Source: Caryophanales bacterium UBA2253 (GTDB lineage Bacteria > Bacillota_I > Bacilli_A > ML615J-28 > CAG-698). Taken from it: 15,052 nucleotides of DNA. Below, piece by piece: positions 1 to 7,688 of this stretch (within the stretch, counting starts at the first letter, position 1; every line of letters starts with the position of its first letter). The stretch spans positions 1 to 15,052 of the forward strand of contig DDXT01000034.1 in NCBI GenBank assembly GCA_002347755.1, written 5' to 3'. The notes below the pieces were generated by a model. The model searched no databases. It had not been told where the DNA came from and worked only from the letters and a program-made list of their open reading frames with translations. Position numbers and translations under genes: made by a program.

Positions 1-62
1 AAACAAATCTTCAATATGCATAGGGAAAAACCCTTAATTTTTTTAGAAGAAATGTAAAAAAA

Positions 63-101
63 CCATAAACGCGATCCTTTTCGCTGTTTATGGCTTTTTT
101 G
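63..101 (+). terminator. Rho-independent terminator of the upstream (off-window) unit
   Basis: An 8-bp stem CCATAAAC (63-70) / GTTTATGG (86-93) is extended inward by GCGA (71-74) / TCGC (81-84) across a single bulged T, and is followed by a run of T at 95-100. A run of A at 56-62 lies just before the stem, so the same hairpin would also work on the minus strand. It probably ends a gene left of the window. Confidence 0.85.
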
Positions 102-143
102 TTTATTTGTTGACCATTTTAAAAGGGTTTTGTCAACGGTCTG

Positions 144-172
144 ACCAGCCGATGACCGGCTGGTTTTCTTTT
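144..172 (+). terminator. Second rho-independent terminator in tandem
   Basis: A perfect 8-bp GC-rich stem ACCAGCCG (144-151) / CGGCTGGT (157-164) with a 5-base loop is followed by TTTCTTTT. It lies downstream of the first terminator and upstream of the apbE -10 box, so it insulates the apbE-suf operon from read-through and does not attenuate it. No reading frame is seen between the two hairpins. Confidence 0.75.
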
Positions 173-233
173 GTAGGTCCGAAAAATGAAACAAAAACGG
201 ATAACATTTAATGCAAAGAATTCCGGTTGGTAG

Positions 234-239
234 TATAAT
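234..239 (+). promoter_or_regulatory. -10 box of the apbE-suf operon
   Basis: A perfect TATAAT lies 27 bases before the apbE start chosen here. No good -35 is visible at a 16-18 base spacing, where the sequence is about ATGCAA. Transcription would start near 246, after the ATG at 240, which therefore cannot be the start codon. No palindromic iron-sulfur-regulator-like operator was seen around it. Confidence 0.55.
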
Positions 240-266
240 ATGAATAAAGTAAAACTGAGGTGTAAC

Positions 267-1448
267 ATGAAGAAATTGGTGCAAAAAACCATCTTGATCA
301 TAATGCTGTTGCTGCTGCCGCTCTTGCTTTCGGCTTGCGGCGAAAAAAACCCGTACCGGGTCTATACTTTCAACCTGAGCGATTCATTTTCCACCACCAA
401 CAAGGTGCAGATCGTCAGCCGGGAAAAACCCCAAGCCGAACTGGATGTTCTTTATGACGAACTGGATCAGATCCTGATCGATCTGGACCACCGTTTCAAC
501 ATTCAGGATCGCGGCGACGGGATCGTCACCGAACAGATGCGCATCAACCAAAACGCCGGGATCGCCCCGATCGCCGTCAGCGATGAGATGATCAGGGTTT
601 TGAAGAAAGCCTTGGAAATGAGCGAGTTTTCGCTTTCCGGCGGGGTGGCGCTGTTTGATCCGTCCATCGCCCCGGTGTGGGATGTTTGGGACTTTGTGAA
701 CAATCTTTACGATCCGTTCATGGATAACCGGGCCGAGATCCCGACTTTGGAACAGATCACCGCCCGGCTTCCGTTAGTCAATTATGCGAAGATCATCATC
801 GATGAGACTGCCAAGACGGTTTTTTTACAAGACGCGGGCATGAAGATCGACTTGGGCGCCATCGTCAAAGGCTATGCGGCGGACAAACTGAAAGCCCATC
901 TGGTCGCGGCCGGCTATGAAAAAGCCGTCATCGATGTTGGAAGAAACATTCTGCTTTTGGGGGACGGAGTAGACATCAACGGAGCTGATACCCCGTGGAA
1001 AGTCAGCATCCAAACCCCGTTCGTCAGCCAATACGACGGATCGGATCTTCAGACTTACGGATCGATGAAACTGACCGACGTTACCGTCGTCACTTCCGGG
1101 ACTTACGAGAAATACATCATGGACGAATCCGGAAACATGTATCCGCACATTCTTGATCCGCGGACCGGCTACCCCTTTGACAACAACGTCATCGGCGTGA
1201 CCGTGGTTTGCAGCGAATCGATCGTCGGAGACGGATTTTCGACCACTTTGTTTGCGCTGGGACTGACCGACGGAATGGCCCTGGTCAATTCGCTGGATTA
1301 TCTGGACGCGGTTTGGGTCGTGGCCAACGGGACTTCGAAAGAAGTGTACGTTTCCGACGGTTTGAAAAACATCTTTGTTTTCAACGAAACCGTTGCCGAG
1401 ATCGGTTTTGTCTATAAAGGAGCTTACAATGAGAACTTTGGAAATTAA
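267..1448 (+). CDS. apbE: ApbE-family FMN transferase lipoprotein
   Basis: The product resembles flavin transferases that attach FMN from FAD to a Thr of exported flavoproteins such as RnfG/NqrC, using Mg. It has 393 residues. The start at 267 is chosen because GAGGTG (257-262) precedes it and the upstream in-frame ATG at 240 abuts the -10 box. Residues 1-24 are a lipoprotein signal with lipobox LLSAC (Cys24), so the enzyme should face outward, anchored in the membrane. Family motifs seen are DLGAIVKGYAAD at 195, HILDPRTGYP at 294 and DGFST at 322-326 (the expected metal-binding Asp and Thr). The usual Gly-Gly-Asn/Asp around 225 reads GRN (Arg226), a departure from the common form. The gene overlaps sufC by 20 bases, so it is co-transcribed with the SUF genes. 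No target flavoprotein is in the window. Family call strong; substrate unknown. Confidence 0.9.
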   Translation: MKKLVQKTILIIMLLLLPLLLSACGEKNPYRVYTFNLSDSFSTTNKVQIVSREKPQAELDVLYDELDQILIDLDHRFNIQDRGDGIVTEQMRINQNAGIAPIAVSDEMIRVLKKALEMSEFSLSGGVALFDPSIAPVWDVWDFVNNLYDPFMDNRAEIPTLEQITARLPLVNYAKIIIDETAKTVFLQDAGMKIDLGAIVKGYAADKLKAHLVAAGYEKAVIDVGRNILLLGDGVDINGADTPWKVSIQTPFVSQYDGSDLQTYGSMKLTDVTVVTSGTYEKYIMDESGNMYPHILDPRTGYPFDNNVIGVTVVCSESIVGDGFSTTLFALGLTDGMALVNSLDYLDAVWVVANGTSKEVYVSDGLKNIFVFNETVAEIGFVYKGAYNENFGN

Positions 1449-2247
1449 AAACCTGCACTCGAGCGCCGAAGACACCGAGATTTTAAAAGGCGTCGATTTA
1501 ACCATAAAAACCGGGGAAGTCCATGCCATTATGGGACCGAACGGGACCGGAAAATCGACCTTGGCCGCCACCATCATGGGCCATTACCGTTATCATGTCA
1601 CCGAAGGCAGCATGACCCTGGACGGGGAGGACCTGCTTTCGATGTCGGTCGACGAACGCAGCCGGAAAGGTATCTTCCTGGCTTTGCAATACCCGAACGA
1701 GATCACCGGGATCTCCAATTCCGATTTCATAAAAACGGCCATGCAGGCGCGGCTCGGAGAAGGACAGCATCTGTCTTTGTTTAAGTTCATTCGGGAAATC
1801 GAAAAAGCCGTCGCCGATCTGAAAATGCGGCCGGATCTTCCGCACCGTTATTTGAATGAAGGTTTTTCCGGGGGCGAGAAGAAACGCAACGAGATCCTCC
1901 AAATGAAGATGTTGAAACCGAGTTTTGCCATTTTGGATGAGATCGATTCCGGTCTGGACGTCGATGCCCTCAAAATCGTCGGCGAAAACATCAACGCCAT
2001 GCGCGGCGAAAATTTCGGGGCCTTGGTCATTACCCACTATCAGCGGCTGCTGGATTACATTGATGTGGATTATGTGCACATCATGATGAATGGCCGGATC
2101 GTCCGCACCGGCGGAAAAGACTTGATCGCGAAGATCGACGCCGAGGGTTATGACTGGCTGAAAGCCGAACTCAACCTGGCGGATGAGGAAGAAGAACGGG
2201 TCACCGCCATTTTGGGGACTTGCGCTTTCAAATCCCCGAAGGAATGA
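1429..2247 (+). CDS. sufC: SufC, ABC-type ATPase of the SUF Fe-S scaffold
   Basis: This is the cytosolic ATPase that drives SufB-SufD rearrangement during Fe-S cluster assembly; it is not a transporter. It has 272 residues. Motifs in order are Walker A GPNGTGKST (36-44), signature FSGGEKKR, Walker B FAILDEIDSGLD and an H-switch in VITHYQR, all intact. The longer phrase around the signature and Asp box is typical of SufC rather than of general ABC proteins. The start at 1429 is preceded by AAAGGAG (1417-1422); the longer in-frame start at 1375 lies deep in apbE. The last ~15 residues, after the usual family end near 'LADEEEE', form a tail that runs over the sufD ribosome-binding site. The stop TGA at 2245-2247 lies just before the chosen sufD start at 2253. 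Confidence 0.96.
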   Translation: MRTLEIKNLHSSAEDTEILKGVDLTIKTGEVHAIMGPNGTGKSTLAATIMGHYRYHVTEGSMTLDGEDLLSMSVDERSRKGIFLALQYPNEITGISNSDFIKTAMQARLGEGQHLSLFKFIREIEKAVADLKMRPDLPHRYLNEGFSGGEKKRNEILQMKMLKPSFAILDEIDSGLDVDALKIVGENINAMRGENFGALVITHYQRLLDYIDVDYVHIMMNGRIVRTGGKDLIAKIDAEGYDWLKAELNLADEEEERVTAILGTCAFKSPKE

Positions 2248-2252
2248 ACCGC

Positions 2253-3143
2253 ATGGAAGAACAATTTAAGACCAAACTGTTGGAAGAGTCCGAACGTTAT
2301 CTCATCATGAGAAACGGAAAAACCGAAACCGGCTCGGAACCGAGGATCGATCCGGAAGCCTTGGGAAGCGGGGCAGTGAAAATCATTCACTACATCAGCG
2401 CCAACACCAAGATAAAACTGCGGGCGGTCGTGGGAGCCACCGTCCGGATCACCGAAATATTTTATGAAGTCGGAGACAACGTCAAGATCGAAACCGATTT
2501 TGAAGCCGAAACCGGTGCTTGCGTCAGCTACTTCAGTTTCAAAAACAACCAAACCGGGGGAAACGCCGGCTATGTCTGCGAGACCCGTTTGGGAAGCAAT
2601 GCCAGTTTGACGGCCCGGAATTTGGTCATCGGCCAAGGACAGCTGAACTTTAGCCAAAACCTCTTTTTACAAGGAAAAAACGCCAATCTGGAAATGAAAA
2701 GCGTGATCATCAATTCATCTTCCCAGACGCATGATTATTTATTTAACATTACTCATCAGGCCGAACAGACCGTTTCGCGAATGACGAACTTCGGGATCTG
2801 CAACCGGCTCTCCAAACTGAACATCGCCACTGACGGCATCATCCAAAAAGGAGCCAAAGGAACCGATCTGAAACAGAAAAACAAAGGGCTGATCCTGGAT
2901 GAGAAATCGTCGATCGCCGCCAGTCCGTGGCTGGAGATCAACGAACATGATTGTCTGGCTTCGCACGGAGCTTCCATCGGCGCCATCGACGATGACGAAT
3001 TATATTATCTGATGAGCCGGGGACTGACCCGGGAACAATCCGAAAAACTGATCGTGGGCGGATTCATGAACCCGCTTCTGAGCGAAGTCCCGGAAGGGAA
3101 AGTTCGCCAATACCTGCTTGAGTGGATCGACGCGAGCATTTAG
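2253..3143 (+). CDS. sufD: SufD-like Fe-S scaffold subunit (short form)
   Basis: The product is the SufBD-family partner of SufB in the SufBCD scaffold. At 296 residues it is much shorter than E. coli or Bacillus SufD (over 400): it keeps the beta-helix core and the C-terminal helical domain but little of the N-terminal domain. The C-terminal block holds SHGASIGAID and YYLMSRGLT, characteristic of SufD/SufB. His238 lines up with E. coli SufD His360 at the SufB-SufD interface, while the position of Cys358 appears to be Ala236, with a Cys at 234. The start at 2253 is chosen because AAGGA (2239-2243) is 9 bases away; the ATG at 2244 touches that site and overlaps the sufC stop. It sits between sufC and sufS in the expected order. 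Confidence 0.88.
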   Translation: MEEQFKTKLLEESERYLIMRNGKTETGSEPRIDPEALGSGAVKIIHYISANTKIKLRAVVGATVRITEIFYEVGDNVKIETDFEAETGACVSYFSFKNNQTGGNAGYVCETRLGSNASLTARNLVIGQGQLNFSQNLFLQGKNANLEMKSVIINSSSQTHDYLFNITHQAEQTVSRMTNFGICNRLSKLNIATDGIIQKGAKGTDLKQKNKGLILDEKSSIAASPWLEINEHDCLASHGASIGAIDDDELYYLMSRGLTREQSEKLIVGGFMNPLLSEVPEGKVRQYLLEWIDASI

Positions 3144-3152
3144 GAGCATGCA

Positions 3153-4379
3153 ATGACTGATTTTGAAAAGGTTCGGGCGCAATTCCCGATTTATGACCAT
3201 AACCCGGATCTGGTGTATTTGGACAGTTCCGCGACTTCTCTGAAACCTTTGGCCGTCCTGAACAAAATGGAAGAATACTACCGCGAATACGGCGTCAACA
3301 TCCATCGGGGCGTTTACGCGCTCAGTTACCAGGCGACCGAAGAATACGCCCTGGCGCGGGAAAAAGTCGCGAAATTCATCAACGCCGATTTTTCGGAAGT
3401 GATATTCACCAAGAATACCACCGACGGGCTGAACTTTGTGGCTCTCACTTACGGAGAAAACCATTTGCAAGCCGGAGACGTCGTTCTGACCTCCGAACTG
3501 GAACATCACAGTTCATTTTTGCCATGGCTGAAACTTTGCGAGCGCAAACAGGCGATCCTCAAGTATGTGCCGCTGGATGAAAACGGCCGGATCACGCTGG
3601 AAAACTTTCGCTTCGCTTTGGATGAAAAAGTCAAAGTCGTGGCGCTGACCCATGTCTCCAATGTCATGGGTTATGTTACCCCGATCAAAGAGATCATCCG
3701 CCTGGCCCATTCCCAAAACGCAATGGTCGTCGTAGACGCGGCGCAGGCCGTTCCCCATTTTCCGGTCGACGTCAAAGACCTGGATTGCGATTTTTTGGCC
3801 TTCTCCGGACACAAGATGTTCGGCCCGACCGGGATCGGCGCCCTGTTCGGGAAAAAAGCGATCCTTCAAAAACTTCCGCCTTTGCAATACGGCGGAGACA
3901 TGAACGACAATGTGACCAAAGAAACGGTTGACATCAAAGACATTCCTTACTGTTTCGAAGCCGGAACGCCGATGATCGCCGAAGCCCTGGGACTCGGATC
4001 CGCGGTGGACTTCATTGGGAAGATCGGTTACGAAAACATCATCCGCCATGAAAAAGAATTGCACGAATATGCGCTTAAAAAACTTAAAATGGTTTCGGGC
4101 ATCACTTTATACAATCCGACTGCGGATCTGGGGATCATGACTTTCAACGTGGAAGGAGTCCATCCTCATGACGCCGCCACCATTTTCGACACCGATGGCA
4201 TCGCCTTGCGAGCCGGACATCACTGTGCCCAGCTGGTATCGCAATGGCTGAAATGCAGCGGGACCTTAAGAGCGTCGCTTTATGTGTACAACACCAAAAC
4301 CGACGTGGATCGTTTTGTAACATCGCTTCGGAAGACGGTGGCTTTTTTCCAAAAACTGGACGGTGCATCCCATGAATGA
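3153..4379 (+). CDS. sufS: SufS, group II cysteine desulfurase
   Basis: This PLP enzyme converts L-cysteine to alanine and leaves a persulfide that is handed to SufU. It has 408 residues, the usual length. The PLP-binding lysine is Lys221 in FSGHKMFGPTG; Asp195 and Gln198 in VVVDAAQ contact the cofactor; His119 lies in ELEHHSS. The catalytic Cys358 is in RAGHHCAQ, the short loop expected for type II enzymes. AGGAG (3142-3146), overlapping the sufD stop TAG, gives a 6-base spacing to the ATG. The last 8 bases overlap sufU as ATGAATGA. Both the order (sufD upstream, sufU downstream) and the motifs mark it as SufS rather than a kynureninase or NifS relative. Confidence 0.97.
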   Translation: MTDFEKVRAQFPIYDHNPDLVYLDSSATSLKPLAVLNKMEEYYREYGVNIHRGVYALSYQATEEYALAREKVAKFINADFSEVIFTKNTTDGLNFVALTYGENHLQAGDVVLTSELEHHSSFLPWLKLCERKQAILKYVPLDENGRITLENFRFALDEKVKVVALTHVSNVMGYVTPIKEIIRLAHSQNAMVVVDAAQAVPHFPVDVKDLDCDFLAFSGHKMFGPTGIGALFGKKAILQKLPPLQYGGDMNDNVTKETVDIKDIPYCFEAGTPMIAEALGLGSAVDFIGKIGYENIIRHEKELHEYALKKLKMVSGITLYNPTADLGIMTFNVEGVHPHDAATIFDTDGIALRAGHHCAQLVSQWLKCSGTLRASLYVYNTKTDVDRFVTSLRKTVAFFQKLDGASHE

Positions 4380-4795
4380 AAACATTGAAAACCTTTATCG
4401 TCAGGTGATCATGGATCACTATAAAAACCCGCGGAACAAAGGTTTGGTCGGCTATCCGCACGTCCACATCAAAAACCCGTCCTGCGGCGATGACATCACC
4501 ATCGAAGCTTTGATCGAAAACGGGGTCGTGAAAGACATCCGCCAAGACGGCAGCGGCTGTTCGATCTGCTGTTCCAGCGCTTCGGTCATGAGCGAAGTTT
4601 TGAAAAACCAAACCGTCGAAAAAGCCCAAGCCCTCATTGCGAAATATTATGACATGCTCAAAGGGCAGGCCGTGGAAAACGCGGATGAGTTGGACGAAGC
4701 TTTGGTTTTTCAGGGCGTTTCCAAATTCCCGGCCCGGATCAAATGCGCGACCATTGCCTGGAAAGCCATGGAAAAACTGATCAACGGTGAACACG

Positions 4796-4803
<8 letters not shown>
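4372..4803 (+). CDS. sufU: SufU, zinc-dependent sulfur-transfer protein
   Basis: The product accepts the persulfide from SufS; in Firmicutes SufU is a Zn-bound sulfurtransferase rather than an IscU-type scaffold. It has 143 residues. The zinc ligands are visible as Cys38 and Asp40 (NPSCGDD), Cys63 (GSGCSICC) and Cys125 (IKCATIAW). These are offset by exactly three from my memory of the B. subtilis set (41, 43, 66, 128). The extra stretch between the second and last cysteines, which separates SufU from IscU, is present. The ATG at 4372 lies inside the end of sufS and the stop overlaps the sufB start, so it is probably translated by coupling; its own ribosome-binding site (GGACGGTG, 4358-4365) is weak. 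Confidence 0.95.
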
Positions 4804-6199
<1,396 letters not shown>

Positions 6200-6201
6200 T
6201 G

Positions 6202-6236
6202 AAAATCCATTCTTTCGCGAATGGATTTTATTTTTT
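6202..6236 (+). terminator. Terminator of the apbE-suf operon
   Basis: A perfect 11-bp stem AAAATCCATTC (6202-6212) / GAATGGATTTT (6219-6229) with loop TTTCGC is followed by A and six T (6231-6236). It starts three bases after the sufB stop. Confidence 0.88.
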
Positions 6237-6260
6237 ATGGCTTTTTGCGTTAATTTTTAG

Positions 6261-6266
6261 TATAAT
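6261..6266 (+). promoter_or_regulatory. -10 box of the pseudo-ABC / membrane protein / LtaS operon
   Basis: A perfect TATAAT lies 19 bases before the gene at 6286. No clear -35 is seen at a 16-18 base spacing; TTGCGT at 6245 is only 10 bases away. The implied leader is only about 13 bases, starting at the edge of the AAGGTG ribosome-binding site (6272-6277). Confidence 0.55.
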
Positions 6267-6285
6267 GTAACAAGGTGAAACAAGC

Positions 6286-7086
6286 ATGGGAACATTGGAA
6301 ATAAAAAACTTAAAAATTGGAAATGACGAGATCAGTTTAAGCATCAAATCCGGAATGACCGTGGGGGTCTATTCCAGGAACAAAGCCGCTGTCTTGGCGT
6401 TTTTGGAACAAGTTTCCGGGATCAACCCTAGCGGCGGCACCTGTTTTTGGGACGGGACCGATCTTTTTGATGACCCCGCTTATTTCCGATCCCGGATCTT
6501 TATGGATTTCTCCGAACCTTGTCCTTCAACTCTGCGCGCGGGGTATCTGAAAGAACGGCTGGAATCCAATTACGGACTGAACTTTGATTCCGAAAAGTTC
6601 GCCAAGCTGGTCAAGGATCTATTCATCCGCCAGGAACTGCTGATTGATTACCGCTATCATTTCTCGGAGATGGGAAACACGCTGACCAATTTTGCTCTGA
6701 TGGCCTCTTTGGACAAGCCCAATCTCATCATTAACAATCCGACCGCAGAAGTTACGAAAAACCAGGCGGTTGAAATCATCATAAACGAACTCTGCGACCG
6801 TCAAAAACACCAAACCGTCATTTTGGGGCTGGACAACCTGAAAGTTTTCCAAAACCGGCTGGACTTGCTGATCCTGATCGGCGATGAACATTCTTTCGTC
6901 CTTGATCCGAAGACCGACCGCTTGATGGCTTTTCGCTCCAACAGCGAAAAATTCAAAAATCGGATCTGTTCCGGGACCATCACCGTGACCTTGGATGATT
7001 ATTCCAAAGAAGAAATTAAGTATTTTGAGAAGCAACAAATCGAATTCCAGAAGATCTCGGCTTTCGATTTGGAAGTATTTCGGTGA
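6286..7086 (+). CDS. ABC-ATPase-like protein with all catalytic motifs lost
   Basis: The 266-residue protein aligns by eye and without gaps to the ABC nucleotide-binding fold. The region 23-46 follows the Walker A strand-loop-helix, residues 126-153 follow the signature-to-Walker B block, and a repeated 'strand + His-loop' element follows at 177-200. Every catalytic motif is replaced. Walker A GxxGxGKS/T reads SRNKAAVL (30-37), so Lys is Val36 and Ser is Leu37. The signature LSGGQ reads FSEMG (126-130), Walker B Asp-Glu reads Asn150-Asn151 before PT, the D-loop reads AEV, and the switch His is Asp183. It probably neither binds nor hydrolyses ATP in the usual way. The frame is open with a good ribosome-binding site and its own promoter, which argues against a decaying gene. 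Its last four bases overlap the next gene (GTGA), suggesting a complex with that membrane protein. Function unknown; regulatory or structural pairing is inference. Confidence 0.8.
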   Translation: MGTLEIKNLKIGNDEISLSIKSGMTVGVYSRNKAAVLAFLEQVSGINPSGGTCFWDGTDLFDDPAYFRSRIFMDFSEPCPSTLRAGYLKERLESNYGLNFDSEKFAKLVKDLFIRQELLIDYRYHFSEMGNTLTNFALMASLDKPNLIINNPTAEVTKNQAVEIIINELCDRQKHQTVILGLDNLKVFQNRLDLLILIGDEHSFVLDPKTDRLMAFRSNSEKFKNRICSGTITVTLDDYSKEEIKYFEKQQIEFQKISAFDLEVFR

Positions 7087-7676
7087 ACCGCATGCAAAAA
7101 ATCAATGCATTCTTTAAAAACTATTATGTCCAGCTGACGCTGTTTTTCCTGCTGGCTTTGTTTTTGATCTTGGTGTCGATCGTCTTTTTGGAGGACATCG
7201 GCGCCGATTCGGACATTCTCATTTATAACATTTTCGGAACGCTGGCTTTTTCGGGACTGCTCTTCAGTTTTCATCTTTCCAAAACCAAGATCCGCCAGCA
7301 GACTCAAGCCGGAAAGACCCGCCAGGACATATACAAAGACTATCTGCTAAGACTCATGGCCAGTCTCGGGGTCTCGGTGCTGCTGGTGGCTTATTACATT
7401 ATTTTGTTTAAAATTTACGTCAATCAGCAGTTTGACTATGAAAAAATATTGTTCCTCCCGATGGTGACGCTATTCATTTCGCTGGTCGGATTTCTGATGG
7501 GAATGCTCCGGATGAAACGCGTTTGGCTTTATGCCCTCTTCGGGATCCTCCTGGGCGGACTGGTTTTGATTGTCATTAATTTTTCGATCGGTTATCATCT
7601 GGATCTGGTCTTGCTTTTGGGAGTCCTGATCCTCGCTGGGGTTTGTTACCGTCTCATCATTCGCCAGAACATCTGA
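7083..7676 (+). CDS. Six-helix integral membrane protein, possible permease-like partner
   Basis: I do not recognise a named family. The 197-residue protein has about six hydrophobic helices: near 16-37, 45-66, 88-112, 121-142, 147-169 and 173-192. A basic, Lys/Arg/Gln-rich loop at 66-85 lies between helices 2 and 3 and is probably cytosolic. Six helices match the count of ABC-2 type permeases, and the gene directly follows an ABC-like protein, so a transporter-derived pair is possible, but no permease motif is seen. The GTG at 7083 is chosen because GGAAG (7071-7075) is 7 bases away and gives a 4-base overlap with the upstream gene; an ATG at 7092 would be 16 bases from that site. The next gene follows after 12 bases. 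Confidence 0.75.
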   Translation: MNRMQKINAFFKNYYVQLTLFFLLALFLILVSIVFLEDIGADSDILIYNIFGTLAFSGLLFSFHLSKTKIRQQTQAGKTRQDIYKDYLLRLMASLGVSVLLVAYYIILFKIYVNQQFDYEKILFLPMVTLFISLVGFLMGMLRMKRVWLYALFGILLGGLVLIVINFSIGYHLDLVLLLGVLILAGVCYRLIIRQNI

Positions 7677-7688
7677 GGAATCAACTTT

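Noticed and set aside
22..34. Small hairpin AGGG-AAAAA-CCCT before a T run near the left edge
   Set aside because: Only a 4-bp stem; the stronger terminator at 63-101 follows and explains termination better.
240..266. Upstream in-frame ATG for apbE at 240
   Set aside because: It directly follows the TATAAT box, so the transcript would start after it; the ATG at 267 has a proper ribosome-binding site and gives a clean lipoprotein signal.
825..1577. Long minus-strand open frames opposite apbE, sufC, sufS, sufB, LtaS-type gene, ftsH and others
   Set aside because: They lie wholly opposite well-supported genes, have no ribosome-binding sites or recognisable domains, and reflect codon bias of the + strand genes.
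2220..2252. Earlier starts for sufD (TTG 2220, ATG 2244)
   Set aside because: TTG at 2220 has no ribosome-binding site and ATG 2244 touches the AAGGA site; the ATG at 2253 has proper spacing.
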